From contig JACCWE010000141.1 of assembly GCA_013697785.1 (NCBI GenBank), positions 1 to 47,116 of the forward strand: 47,116 nucleotides of DNA, given 5' to 3'. The position numbers and the translations under genes were made by a program. Origin of the DNA: Gemmatimonadaceae bacterium. Its GTDB lineage: Bacteria > Gemmatimonadota > Gemmatimonadetes > Gemmatimonadales > Gemmatimonadaceae. This document shows positions 9,243-18,274 of the stretch, in pieces; positions within the stretch are counted from its first letter, which is position 1, and the number at the start of each line of letters is the position of its first letter. The notes beneath the pieces are model-generated. The model searched no databases, was not told where the DNA came from, and worked only from the letters and a program-made list of their open reading frames with translations.

Positions 9243-11642
9243 ATGTCTCGACTTTTTTCCCTTCCTCTCGCGATTTGCGTCGCGAGCATAACGGCGCACG
9301 CACAGGGCACAGCCTCGGGCTGTGTGCTTCCTGATTCCGTAGCCGTACGCGGCAACAAGCGCGTGACCTCCGAAAAGATTCGCGCAGACGCCGGCCTCGC
9401 CGCCGGCGACTCGCTGAACTATCGTGTGCTTCAGCGCACCCTTCGCAACGTGTTCGCCACGGGTGCGTTCGACGACGTACAGGCGGGCTGCGAGGTGAGC
9501 GGCGGACACGCGGTACTCACGCTCACCGTCGTGGAGCGCCCGCTGCTCAAGGGCTTCACGATCAAGGGCGCCAAGGTGATCTCGGAAGGAACGCTCCGAG
9601 GGAAGGTCGAGCTGCCCACCAACCGTCCGCTCGATCCCGCCGCGGTGCGCGCGACGGTGCAGAAGTTCGACTCGATGTACCAGGCGCACGGCTACTATCT
9701 CGCCAGGATCACGCCCGTTCCCGATACCACTGCGGGCGATGTGCGCATCGCCTTCAACATCGACGAGGGGCGGCATCTCGCGATCTCCGGCGTCGACATC
9801 CAGGGCAACAAGGAGCTCAAGGACGCGCAGGTCGTGAGCGCGATGAAGATCAAGCCCGAGGCATTCTGGTTCTGGCGGAAGGGCGAGTTCGACGATGAGA
9901 AATTTCAGGGTGACCTGAGCGAGCGAATTCCGAAGCTCTACGAGCAGCACGGTCTCATCGATGTCCAGATCGTGAAGGACACGCTCCTCGTCGATCACAG
10001 CAACGGCAAGGGGATGCTGCAGGTCACGGTGGATGAGGGCGCGCGTTATCGAGTCGGTACCATGGAGATCGTCGGCAATCACCACTTCACGACCGATGAG
10101 CTCATGCGCTACTACCCGTTCCAGGCGCGCGAGCAGACCATCACCCAGCGATTGCGCGGAGTGCTCGGCCACAAGGACCGCGACATCGGCTCGTTCGATC
10201 AAAGCGCGTGGGATGATGCGACCACCGCCATCCGCAACGCCTACAGTAACGAAGGCTACATCTACGCGCAGATTCGTCCGGTCGTCGACCGCTCGATGCG
10301 CGACTCCACGCCAGTCGTGAATCTCCGCTGGGAGATCGACGAGAAGACGCCGGCGACGATCAACCGCATCGAGATTCTCGGCAACGACTACACGAACGAA
10401 GCGTGCATCCGCGAGCAGCTCATAATTCTGCCGGGCGACGTGTTCAATCAGGACCGTCTGATCCGCAGCTATCAGAACATTCAGAATCTGAATTTCTTCG
10501 AGTCGCCGCTTCCGCCGCCTGACACCAAGCCCGCGAACGACCAGGGCGATGTCGACGTGATCTTCCGGATGAAGGAGAAGCGCACCGGTAGCATCAACTT
10601 CGGGGCCTCGGTCGGGCAGGGGACCGGCGTCGGCGGATTCATCGGGCTCACGCAGCCAAATCTGTTCGGAGCGTGCAAGAGCGCCTCGATCCAGTGGCAG
10701 TTCGGGCAGTTCATCAACGACTTTCAGTTGAGCTACACGGATCCGTCGGTCAAGCAGACGCGCATCTCGGCGACGGTCACCGCCTACCATACGCAATCGC
10801 GCTACACGATCGCCGACCTCGGGCAGAGCAGAAGCTCGGGAGCGTCGCTCCAGTTCGGATTCCCCGTTCGCGGGTCCCCGTTTACCAGGTTCTTCGTGTC
10901 CTACGGCGGTGAAGCCGTGAAATTCAGTGGAGGCCTCGCCGCACGCGACACGTCGATCAATTCGCAGTATAACTTTCGTTCGACGCTCGGCTTCACGCTG
11001 ACGCACGACAATCGAATCGATCTTCCGTTCGCGTCCGCCGGCTCCGAGCGCACCATCACCGCGCAGCTCAACGGTGGAATCCTCGGCGGTACCGCGAGCT
11101 TCCAGCGGTACACGACGGAGCTCCGGAACTACACGACGCTCGGAACGCTCGGCGGCAGTGCTCCGGGATCGCAGCCGATGAAGCTCGTGCTCGGTGTCAC
11201 GGCGCGAGCAGGTATGGTCTTCGGCAGTGACGGACCGTTCTTCTATTCCCAGAGTTTCGCGCTCGGCGGCACGCAATACGGCGAGCAGCTCCGCGGTTAC
11301 GAGGAATTTTCGGTGACGCCGCAGGGCTTCGTCAATGCGACGAACAGCAACGCGACGCGAACGTCGTTCGGTAACGCATTCTTCACCTCGACGGTCGAGC
11401 TCGGACTTCGCTTCAACCAGATGTTGTACACGGATGTGTTCTACGACGCTGGCAATGTGTGGAACAAGCCCAGCGAGTTCGACCCGACGCGCCTCTTCCG
11501 CGGTGTCGGCTTTGGTGTGGCGATCGTGACGCCGCTCGGACCGCTGGGGCTCGACTACGCCTACGGCCTCGATCGCGTCGACCAATTCGGCAACAAGAAG
11601 CCCAAGTGGCAGTTACACTTCAAGCTCGGGCAACTCTTCTAA
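9243..11642 (+). CDS. bamA: Outer membrane protein assembly factor BamA
   Basis: BamA folds and inserts beta-barrel proteins into the outer membrane. From ATG 9243 it has 799 residues. A signal peptide ends near AHAQ, a series of periplasmic POTRA repeats follows (for example VAVRGNKRVTSEKIRADAGL), and a C-terminal Omp85 beta-barrel ends in HFKLGQLF. The terminal Phe is typical of outer-membrane proteins. An in-frame ATG at 9192 would extend the protein, but it lies inside the terminator stem and puts 17 residues before the signal peptide, so it is rejected. The gene heads the outer-membrane and lipid A block. Confidence 0.95.
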   Translation: MSRLFSLPLAICVASITAHAQGTASGCVLPDSVAVRGNKRVTSEKIRADAGLAAGDSLNYRVLQRTLRNVFATGAFDDVQAGCEVSGGHAVLTLTVVERPLLKGFTIKGAKVISEGTLRGKVELPTNRPLDPAAVRATVQKFDSMYQAHGYYLARITPVPDTTAGDVRIAFNIDEGRHLAISGVDIQGNKELKDAQVVSAMKIKPEAFWFWRKGEFDDEKFQGDLSERIPKLYEQHGLIDVQIVKDTLLVDHSNGKGMLQVTVDEGARYRVGTMEIVGNHHFTTDELMRYYPFQAREQTITQRLRGVLGHKDRDIGSFDQSAWDDATTAIRNAYSNEGYIYAQIRPVVDRSMRDSTPVVNLRWEIDEKTPATINRIEILGNDYTNEACIREQLIILPGDVFNQDRLIRSYQNIQNLNFFESPLPPPDTKPANDQGDVDVIFRMKEKRTGSINFGASVGQGTGVGGFIGLTQPNLFGACKSASIQWQFGQFINDFQLSYTDPSVKQTRISATVTAYHTQSRYTIADLGQSRSSGASLQFGFPVRGSPFTRFFVSYGGEAVKFSGGLAARDTSINSQYNFRSTLGFTLTHDNRIDLPFASAGSERTITAQLNGGILGGTASFQRYTTELRNYTTLGTLGGSAPGSQPMKLVLGVTARAGMVFGSDGPFFYSQSFALGGTQYGEQLRGYEEFSVTPQGFVNATNSNATRTSFGNAFFTSTVELGLRFNQMLYTDVFYDAGNVWNKPSEFDPTRLFRGVGFGVAIVTPLGPLGLDYAYGLDRVDQFGNKKPKWQLHFKLGQLF

Positions 11643-11653
11643 TCGGAGCTACC

Positions 11654-12310
11654 ATGCGTTCCCATATTCGCGTCGCCACCGCTGTAGTGGCGCTCACTAT
11701 TTCGATGGCCGGTCTCCTCGCCGCGCAGGGCACAGCGCCGAAGATCGTGTACGTGAACTCGCAGAAGATCATCGCGCAGGCTCCGGGACGCGCCGATGCC
11801 GAAGCGCAGTTCCAGAAGGAGATGAACCAGTACAAGGCGCAGGTCCAGCACATGGGCGACACGCTCCAGTCGCAGATCGCCGACTATCAGAAGAACGAGT
11901 CGACGATGACGCCTGCCGCGAAGACCGCGAAGGAAAAGGACCTCACCGCCAAGCGCAACGCGTACCAGCAGCGCGTGCAGGAGCTCGAGCAGACCGCGCA
12001 GCAGCGCGAGTCCGAGCTGGTTCGTCCGATCATGGAGCAGATCAACAAGATCATCGAGCAGCTCCGCACCCAGAACGGCTACTCGTTCATTCTCGACGCG
12101 GGAAGCCAGGCCGGGGTCGTCGTCGCGGCGGATTCATCGCTCGATGTCACCGACCAGGTGATCAAGCGCCTCGTCGCTGCGGGTCCGGTTGCCTCGAAGG
12201 CCGCGCCGATGGCCGCGCCGTCGACGACCGCAACGCCGCGCTCGACCGGCGCTGCGTCGCCCAAGCCGACCGGCGTGTCGCGTCCCAAGTCCACGCCTAA
12301 CGGCCGTTGA
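11654..12310 (+). CDS. skp: Skp/OmpH-family periplasmic chaperone
   Basis: Skp holds unfolded outer-membrane proteins in the periplasm and hands them to BamA. The protein has 218 residues. An N-terminal signal peptide ends near LLAAQ, and the head strand [16 protein letters not shown] is typical of OmpH proteins. A long coiled-coil region with many Gln, Glu and Lys spans about residues 50-130. The last 40 residues are a Pro/Thr/Ser/Ala-rich tail, longer than in E. coli Skp. GGAG at 11645-11648 precedes the ATG. The bamA-skp-lpxD order is the same as in proteobacteria. Confidence 0.9.
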   Translation: MRSHIRVATAVVALTISMAGLLAAQGTAPKIVYVNSQKIIAQAPGRADAEAQFQKEMNQYKAQVQHMGDTLQSQIADYQKNESTMTPAAKTAKEKDLTAKRNAYQQRVQELEQTAQQRESELVRPIMEQINKIIEQLRTQNGYSFILDAGSQAGVVVAADSSLDVTDQVIKRLVAAGPVASKAAPMAAPSTTATPRSTGAASPKPTGVSRPKSTPNGR

Positions 12311-13371
12311 ACCAAACGGATCGACCCTCGAGCAGCCTCGGTGGCGTGAGCGATTCCGCTCTCACCGCCGAGGCTGTCGCGCATCTCGTGGGTGGTGAGC
12401 TACGCGGCGATGGAGCGGCTCGAGTGGTGCGCGTGGCGGCGCTGGATCGCGCGGCCGCGAATGAGCTGAGCTTTTTCGCGAATCCGCGCTATGCTGCGGA
12501 GTTCGCGGCGACGGGCGCCGGGATCACGCTCGTCTCGCCGGATCTCGCCGAGCATCCTGGGCCGGCGTGCCGCATCGTAGTCGCCAAGCCGCAGGAGGCG
12601 ATGCTGCTCGTGCTGCCGGCACTGTATCCGCCGCCGCCGCGTGCGACCGGAATTCATCCATCGGCAGTCATCGGCGCCGGCGCAAAGCTGGGGAAGGACG
12701 TCGCCATTGGCGCGCACAGCATCATCGGCGAGAACGCGGTGCTCGGCGATCGTGTCGTGATCGGTCCGTTGTGTGATGTCGGTCGCGATGTCGAGATCGG
12801 GGAGGATTCACATCTCGTGAGCGCGGTGACGTTGTATCCGGGGACGACACTCGGAATGCGTGTGCGGCTGCACGCCGGCGTGCGTGCGGGGAGCGATGGC
12901 TTCGGCTACGTGGCGACCAGAACCGGCGTGCAGAAGATTCCGCACGTAGGGCGATGCATTCTCGAGCATGATGTCGAGGTCGGCGCGAACTCGACGATCG
13001 ATCGCGGGAGTATTGCAGACACGGTCATCGGCGCCGGATCGAAGCTTGACAACCTCGTGATGATCGCGCACAACGTGCGGCTCGGGCGCATGTGCCTGAT
13101 CGCGGCGCAGTCGGGAATCGCCGGGTCGACGCGACTCGGCGACGGCTGCATGATCGGAGGACAGGTGGGCGTCACGGGACATCTCGAGCTGGGGAACAAC
13201 GTCAAGCTCGGCGCGGGCTCCGGTGTAATGGACGACATTCCCGACGGACAGATGTGGAGCGGCGCTCCGGCACGTCCGCAGCGCGAGTGGCTCAAGGCGA
13301 CGTCTGCGTTCTACAAGCTCGCCGATCGGCTGCGCGAGATCGAGCGTCAACTGAACGAGAAGAAGTCGTGA
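12307..13371 (+). CDS. lpxD: UDP-3-O-acylglucosamine N-acyltransferase LpxD
   Basis: LpxD adds the N-linked hydroxyacyl chain to UDP-3-O-acylglucosamine, the third step of lipid A synthesis. The product has 354 residues. An N-terminal uridine-binding domain contains [17 protein letters not shown], followed by a left-handed beta-helix of hexapeptide repeats, such as [20 protein letters not shown]. The conserved catalytic histidine is probably in [11 protein letters not shown]. The TTG start overlaps the skp stop (TTGA); an in-frame GTG at 12346 is the alternative and would remove 13 residues. Neither has a strong ribosome-binding site. Confidence 0.94.
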   Translation: MNQTDRPSSSLGGVSDSALTAEAVAHLVGGELRGDGAARVVRVAALDRAAANELSFFANPRYAAEFAATGAGITLVSPDLAEHPGPACRIVVAKPQEAMLLVLPALYPPPPRATGIHPSAVIGAGAKLGKDVAIGAHSIIGENAVLGDRVVIGPLCDVGRDVEIGEDSHLVSAVTLYPGTTLGMRVRLHAGVRAGSDGFGYVATRTGVQKIPHVGRCILEHDVEVGANSTIDRGSIADTVIGAGSKLDNLVMIAHNVRLGRMCLIAAQSGIAGSTRLGDGCMIGGQVGVTGHLELGNNVKLGAGSGVMDDIPDGQMWSGAPARPQREWLKATSAFYKLADRLREIERQLNEKKS

Positions 13372-14642
13372 GCGCGCGCCGTCATTCCATAGGCGGCGCG
13401 GTCGCGCTGCAGGGGATCGGCCTGCACCTGGGACGCGCGTGCACGCTGAGCTTCCATCCTGCCTCGCCGGGCTCGGGGATCATCTTCCGGCGCACCGATC
13501 TTCCGGGTGAGCCAACGGTGTACGCGCGCGCAGAGAATGCGGTGCTCACCGAGCGCCACACGCAGCTCGGCGCTGGTGAGGAGGCGGTGCACACGGTAGA
13601 GCACGTGCTTTCCGCGATCGCCGCGCTCGAGATCGACGACATTCGCATCGACCTCGACGCTGCCGAGCCTCCGATCCTCGACGGGAGCGCGCTTCCATTT
13701 CACGATGCGCTCGTGAGCGCTCGCGTCGTCGATGTGGCGGGCGAGGTGGAGTATCTCTCGCTTCGCGCGCCGCTCACCGTGCGCGATGGCGGCTCGACGT
13801 ACACAGTGAATCCAGCTCCGGCGCTGTCGATCGAGGTGACGATAGATTTCCCGCATCCGGTGATCGGGCGACAGTCGTGCCACCTTCCGGTGACGCCGGC
13901 AGTTTTCGCCTCGGATCTGGCGGGGGCGCGCACCTTTGGCTTCCTTCGTGAGGCGGAAATGCTGCGCGCGAAGGGGCTGATACAGGGCGTGACGACGTCG
14001 AACACCGTGGTGCTCGACGACGCCGGTCCCGTGGACACCGAGCTACGATGGTCCGATGAGTTCGTGCGACACAAGGCGATGGATTTCATTGGCGATCTGG
14101 CGCTCGCGGGAAAGCGCGTACGCGGACGGATCGTCGCCGATCGGCCGAGCCACCGGGGAACGGTGACGCTCGTCCGGGAAATGCTGAAACGTGCTGCAGA
14201 GGAGACGCGCGTGAGTGGAACCGAAGACATCATTAAGCAGCTTCCCCATCGCTACCCATTTCTGCTCGTGGATCGCATCCTCGAGCACGACCGGGGCAAG
14301 CACATCGTCGGATTGAAGAACGTCACGATCAACGAGCCGTTTTTTCAGGGGCACTTTCCCGGGCATCCAGTGATGCCGGGTGTGCTCATCGTCGAGTGCA
14401 TGGCGCAGGTCGGCGGACTCATGATGCTCGGCGACTCCGAGGATGCGTCGCAGCTCGTCATGTACTTCACGTCGCTCGACAACGTGAAGTGGCGGAAGCC
14501 GGTGAGGCCCGGAGACCAGCTGCGCATCGAGGTGGACATGGTCCAGCGCCGCGGGCGCATGTGCAAGATCCACGGCGTCGCACGCGTGGACGGCGAGATC
14601 GTGTGTGAGGCCGACATGGGTGCGATGGTCCGCGACAAATGA
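13368..14642 (+). CDS. lpxC/fabZ: Bifunctional LpxC deacetylase / FabZ dehydratase fusion
   Basis: The first half (about residues 1-280) is UDP-3-O-acyl-GlcNAc deacetylase, the committed step of lipid A synthesis. It has zinc-ligand regions [11 protein letters not shown] and [16 protein letters not shown], and a catalytic His in PSHRGTV. The second half (about 282-424) is 3-hydroxyacyl-ACP dehydratase, with [10 protein letters not shown] and [20 protein letters not shown] holding the catalytic His and Glu. Fused LpxC-FabZ is known in Bacteroidetes and some other phyla. The GTG start shares GTGA with lpxD. The start given in longer in-frame readings (from 13092) lies inside lpxD and is not used. 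Confidence 0.95.
   Translation: MSARRHSIGGAVALQGIGLHLGRACTLSFHPASPGSGIIFRRTDLPGEPTVYARAENAVLTERHTQLGAGEEAVHTVEHVLSAIAALEIDDIRIDLDAAEPPILDGSALPFHDALVSARVVDVAGEVEYLSLRAPLTVRDGGSTYTVNPAPALSIEVTIDFPHPVIGRQSCHLPVTPAVFASDLAGARTFGFLREAEMLRAKGLIQGVTTSNTVVLDDAGPVDTELRWSDEFVRHKAMDFIGDLALAGKRVRGRIVADRPSHRGTVTLVREMLKRAAEETRVSGTEDIIKQLPHRYPFLLVDRILEHDRGKHIVGLKNVTINEPFFQGHFPGHPVMPGVLIVECMAQVGGLMMLGDSEDASQLVMYFTSLDNVKWRKPVRPGDQLRIEVDMVQRRGRMCKIHGVARVDGEIVCEADMGAMVRDK
14198..14213 (+). promoter_or_regulatory. Internal ribosome-binding site and GTG inside lpxC-fabZ
   Basis: AGAGGAG at 14198-14204 sits six bases before an in-frame GTG at 14211. The GTG lies exactly at the junction of the LpxC and FabZ domains and would start a 143-residue protein beginning [13 protein letters not shown], the normal size and N-terminus of a stand-alone FabZ. 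It may be a working second start or a relic of a once separate gene. Confidence 0.5.
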
Positions 14643-15415
14643 CCGTGCGCATCCATCCGACGGCGCTCGTTTCCCCGGACGCGCAGATTGGCGAGAACGT
14701 CGAGATCGGCGCCTTCGTCATCGTCGGCCCGGAGTGCGTGATCGGCGATGGATGCGTGATCTCCGCGCGCGCTACCCTCGAGAAGCTCGTGACGCTCGGC
14801 GCACAGGTGAAAGTCGGAAGCGGCTCGATCATCGGCGGCGACCCGCAGGATCTCAAGTTCCGCGGCGAGCGCACGTACGTCGAGATCGGCGATCGCACGG
14901 TGATCCGGGAGTGCGTCACGATCAACCGAGGCACTGCGGAATCCGAGCGCACGGTGGTCGGACGCGATTGTCTCATCATGTCGTACGTCCATCTCGCGCA
15001 CGACTGCCAGCTCGGTGATCACATCATCATCTCGAACGCGTCGCAGGTAGCCGGGCATGTGCACATGGAGGACCGCGTGATCCTCTCCGGTCTCGTTGCG
15101 GTGCACCAGTTCGTGAAGCTCGGCGCCTACGCGTTCGTCGGCGGATCGTCGAAGGTGACGCAGGACGTGCCGCCGTACCTCAAGGCCGCGGGAAATCCGG
15201 TGAAGCTGTACGGTCTCAACTCCGTGGGGCTCACGCGCGCCGACTTCGATCCGGCCGTGGTGCGTGAGCTCAAGCGCGCGTACCGCCTCTTCTTCCGTTC
15301 GGAGCTGCTCGTGTCCAAGGCGCTCGAGCGTGCGCACGAGGAGCTGCATCCGTATCCCGAGGTCGAGCACTTCCTGTCGTTCGTGTCGAAGAGTGAGCGC
15401 GGGCTCGCGGTATGA
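14639..15415 (+). CDS. lpxA: UDP-N-acetylglucosamine acyltransferase LpxA
   Basis: LpxA adds the 3-O-hydroxyacyl chain to UDP-GlcNAc, the first step of lipid A synthesis. It has 258 residues, close to the 262 of E. coli. An N-terminal left-handed beta-helix begins at IHPTALVSPDAQIGENVEIG. The conserved region MSYVHLAHDCQLG contains the likely catalytic His, and GGDPQDLKF is a well-conserved LpxA motif. A helical C-terminal domain follows after KLYGLNSVGLTRADF. The ATG overlaps the preceding stop (ATGA). Confidence 0.96.
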   Translation: MTVRIHPTALVSPDAQIGENVEIGAFVIVGPECVIGDGCVISARATLEKLVTLGAQVKVGSGSIIGGDPQDLKFRGERTYVEIGDRTVIRECVTINRGTAESERTVVGRDCLIMSYVHLAHDCQLGDHIIISNASQVAGHVHMEDRVILSGLVAVHQFVKLGAYAFVGGSSKVTQDVPPYLKAAGNPVKLYGLNSVGLTRADFDPAVVRELKRAYRLFFRSELLVSKALERAHEELHPYPEVEHFLSFVSKSERGLAV

Positions 15416-15439
15416 CCGCGCTCGCTGCCGGAGATCGTC

Positions 15440-16555
15440 GTGCGTGAGGTGCTGGTCGTCGCCGGTGAGGCTTCCGGCGACCTGCATGCCGCGGCGGTCG
15501 TAGAGGCGCTCCGGAGTCTCTCTCCCGGAATTCCGATCGCCGCCGTAGGAGGAGCGCGCACGCACGCGGCCGGCGCGGTGCTCATCGAGGACATCGCGGC
15601 GCATGCAGTGATGGGCTATGCCGGTGTCGTGAGACAGATCCCCTTTCATCTGCGGCTGCTCGGCAAGCTGAAGGCGCGTCTGGCCGGAGGCGGTGTCGGC
15701 CTCGTCATCCTCGTCGACTATCCAGGCTTCAATTTGCGCGTGGCCGCTGCCGCGAAGGCCGCGGGCGTCCCCGTGCTCTACTTCATCACGCCGAAGGTAT
15801 GGGCGTGGCGCGCGGGGCGATTGAAGGAGATGCGCCGCACGATCACACGCGCGGCGGTGATTTTGCCGTTCGAGGAGGAGTATCTTCGCAAGCACGGGAT
15901 CGCCGCAACGTACGTAGGAAATCCGCTGCTCGATGGCGCGCGCGACCTGCCGTCCCGCACGCACGCGCGCGCCGCGCTCGACCTCGCGGACGATGCGCCG
16001 GTGCTCGCGCTCTTCCCGGGAAGCAGGCGTGGAGAGCTCGCTCAACATCTCGATGTGTTCACGGCGACCGCGCGCGCGCTGCAGGCGCGCATGCCATCGC
16101 TCCGCGTGATCGTGAGTGTCGCGCCGAACATGGTGCTCGATCCCGCGCGCGTTCCGTTTCAGCTCGTGAGCGGTGGTTCGTATCTGGTGTGGCGCGCGGC
16201 CGATGCGGCGCTGGTGAAGAGCGGAACGTCGACGCTCGAGGCGGCAATCGCGAATACACCGCTCATCGTCGCCTATCGCGTCGGCACGCTCAACTACGAG
16301 ATCGCGCGCAGGCTCATCCGCGGGATCAGGTACATCGGGCTCGTGAATCTCGTGGTCGATCGGAGCGTCGCGCGGGAGTTCATACAGAGCGCGATGCGGC
16401 CGGGGGCGATGGCGGATGCGCTCGAGCCTCTCCTGGTGCCGGGCTCTCCCGCGCGCACGAAGATGCTTGCAGATCTCGCAGACGTCCGCGCCGCGCTCGG
16501 CGAGCCCGGCGCGGCGGAGCGCGTCGCGCGCATGGCGCTCGAGATGATCGCGTGA
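15440..16555 (+). CDS. lpxB: Lipid A disaccharide synthase LpxB
   Basis: LpxB joins UDP-2,3-diacylglucosamine and lipid X to form the lipid A disaccharide at the inner face of the inner membrane. The product has 371 residues with GT19-family motifs: VVAGEASGDLHAA at the N-terminus, VDYPGFNLRVA, FITPKVWAWRAGR, LALFPGSRRGEL, and VKSGTSTLEAA in the UDP-binding half. The GTG start at 15440 is the first codon in this frame that gives the conserved N-terminus. An ATG overlapping the lpxA stop (15412) is in another frame and stops after 11 codons. Confidence 0.95.
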   Translation: MREVLVVAGEASGDLHAAAVVEALRSLSPGIPIAAVGGARTHAAGAVLIEDIAAHAVMGYAGVVRQIPFHLRLLGKLKARLAGGGVGLVILVDYPGFNLRVAAAAKAAGVPVLYFITPKVWAWRAGRLKEMRRTITRAAVILPFEEEYLRKHGIAATYVGNPLLDGARDLPSRTHARAALDLADDAPVLALFPGSRRGELAQHLDVFTATARALQARMPSLRVIVSVAPNMVLDPARVPFQLVSGGSYLVWRAADAALVKSGTSTLEAAIANTPLIVAYRVGTLNYEIARRLIRGIRYIGLVNLVVDRSVAREFIQSAMRPGAMADALEPLLVPGSPARTKMLADLADVRAALGEPGAAERVARMALEMIA

Positions 16556-17220
16556 GCGACGACACCTCTTCTACTGCGGGCGCGATGAAGAAGGAGCGTC
16601 GTGCCCGGTGGGTGTCCGCGATCGCGGGCGTCGGCGTTCGCTTACTCGCGCGGACCTGGCGCGTGCGCGAGGTGCATCAGGGGAAGCGAGACATCGTGCG
16701 GCAGCACGAGCAGCCCGTGATCTTCTGCCTCTGGCACTGCGAGCTGCTCTGTCTCATGTGGAACTTCCGGAAGCTGGGAATAGTCGTGCTGATCAGCGAG
16801 CATGGCGATGGAGAGATCGCGTCGCGCGCGGCCGAGTCGATGGGGTATAGAACGATTCGCGGCTCGTCGCGCCGTGGGGCCGAGCGCGCGCTGCTCGCGC
16901 TCGCGCGCGAAGTCGAGGGTGGAGCGCACGTCGCCGTCACCCCCGATGGGCCGCGCGGTCCGGCGGAGAGCTTCGCGCCGGGCGCGCTGATAGCCGCCGA
17001 GCGGTCGGGCGCGCCGATCGTTCTTCTGCGAGCGGTCGCTGATCGCGCGTGGCGCCTCAACAGCTGGGATCGATTCATCATCCCGAAGCCGTTCGCGCGT
17101 CTCACGATTTATATCGGTGAGCCCGTGTTCGTTCGCACCGGGTCGCTGCGCGATGCGGCCAGCGAGTCGCCGACGTTTCAGGCACTCATGCGAGAGCTTC
17201 CCGTGGCTGCCGGTGGCTGA
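16552..17220 (+). CDS. DUF374 lysophospholipid-acyltransferase-like protein
   Basis: This 222-residue protein has the DUF374 signature: FCLWHCELL with a candidate catalytic His, LISEHGDGEIASRAAESMGY, TIRGSSRRGAERAL, and VTPDGPRGPAESFAPGA. The domain is related to LpxL/PlsC acyltransferases. Its place between lpxB and lpxK suggests a role in lipid A maturation, for instance secondary acylation; that is inference. GTG 16552 shares GTGA with the lpxB stop. ATG 16585 is an alternative giving 211 residues that start MKKERRAR. One hydrophobic segment near the N-terminus suggests membrane association. Confidence 0.85.
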   Translation: MSDDTSSTAGAMKKERRARWVSAIAGVGVRLLARTWRVREVHQGKRDIVRQHEQPVIFCLWHCELLCLMWNFRKLGIVVLISEHGDGEIASRAAESMGYRTIRGSSRRGAERALLALAREVEGGAHVAVTPDGPRGPAESFAPGALIAAERSGAPIVLLRAVADRAWRLNSWDRFIIPKPFARLTIYIGEPVFVRTGSLRDAASESPTFQALMRELPVAAGG

Positions 17221-18244
17221 GCGCACGCTCGTCGACTCGATCTGGTGGGGCGCAGGCGCGGGTGCGCGATTCGCGCGCATGCTGCTCGTCCCGTTCTCGA
17301 CGATCTTCGCGATGATCGTGACCGTGCGCAATGCGCTCTACGACCGTGGTGCGCTGCTGTCGCGCGTGCCGCGGCTGCCAGCGATCTCGGTCGGCAATCT
17401 CACGGTGGGCGGGACCGGGAAGACTCCAGTCTCATCGTGGCTCGCGATGCAGCTCCAGGCGCGCGGCATGCGGCCGTCGATCGTGCTGCGCGGCTACGGC
17501 GACGATGAGCCGCTCGTGCACGCGCGACTCACGCCATCGATCCCGGTATTCGTGAATGCGAACCGCCTCGAGGCGATCGAGCGCGCAGCCGCAGCAGGCG
17601 CGGACGTCGCCGTGCTCGACGATGCCTTTCAGCATAGGCGTGTCGCGCGAGCGGCCGATGTCGTGCTCGTGAGCGCCGACGTCGCCGACTCGTCGGAGCG
17701 GCCGCTTCCTGCAGGGCCATATCGCGAGCCCTCGACTTCGCTTGCTCGCGCGTCGCTGGTCGTCGTCACGCGCAAGTCGGCCTCGACCGAGCGCGCGCGG
17801 ACCGTCGCCGAACGCGCGCGCGCCGTCGCGCCCGCGGTGCCTGTCGCCATCATGCATCTCGCGCTCGACACGGTGCATTTCGAGGGACTGCCGACGGCGT
17901 CGCTCGCGTCGATCGCCGGCCGTCACGTGCTCGCGATCGCGGGCATCGGCAACGGAGCCGCATTCGGCGCGCAGCTACGTGAGGCCGGCGCGACCGTTCG
18001 GATGCGTGCGTACCCCGACCATCATCCGTTCACGGCCGCCGACGCGCGCGCACTCGCGCGTGACCTCGCGCCCATCGAAATCGCCCTTTGTACACTCAAG
18101 GACGCTGTCAAGCTGCTGCCGCTCTGGCCTCGCGAAGCCGCGCCCCTTGGGTATGTTTCCCAAGCCGTAATCGTCGAGGAGGGAGGCGATGCCATCAACG
18201 CCATCCTCGACCTCGTGATCAACGCTTCTCCCCGTCAACTGTGA
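17213..18244 (+). CDS. lpxK: Tetraacyldisaccharide 4'-kinase LpxK
   Basis: LpxK phosphorylates the 4' position of the lipid A disaccharide at the inner membrane. From GTG 17213 it has 343 residues. An N-terminal hydrophobic helix (residues about 20-40) is followed by the P-loop VGNLTVGGTGKTP, the motif LDDAFQHRR, and YPDHHPFTAADARAL near the C-terminus, all standard for LpxK. The start overlaps the previous stop by eight bases; the upstream in-frame sequence lies inside the DUF374 gene and is not conserved. This is the last gene of the lipid A block. Confidence 0.94.
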   Translation: MAERTLVDSIWWGAGAGARFARMLLVPFSTIFAMIVTVRNALYDRGALLSRVPRLPAISVGNLTVGGTGKTPVSSWLAMQLQARGMRPSIVLRGYGDDEPLVHARLTPSIPVFVNANRLEAIERAAAAGADVAVLDDAFQHRRVARAADVVLVSADVADSSERPLPAGPYREPSTSLARASLVVVTRKSASTERARTVAERARAVAPAVPVAIMHLALDTVHFEGLPTASLASIAGRHVLAIAGIGNGAAFGAQLREAGATVRMRAYPDHHPFTAADARALARDLAPIEIALCTLKDAVKLLPLWPREAAPLGYVSQAVIVEEGGDAINAILDLVINASPRQL

Positions 18245-18274
18245 CCCGTCGGGTCTACGGTAAATCAATCGTAT

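Noticed and set aside
9234-11585. 783-residue open frame antisense to bamA
   Set aside because: Shadow frame caused by GC-rich codon use; it is Arg/His/Glu-rich with no domain, and bamA on the other strand is certain.
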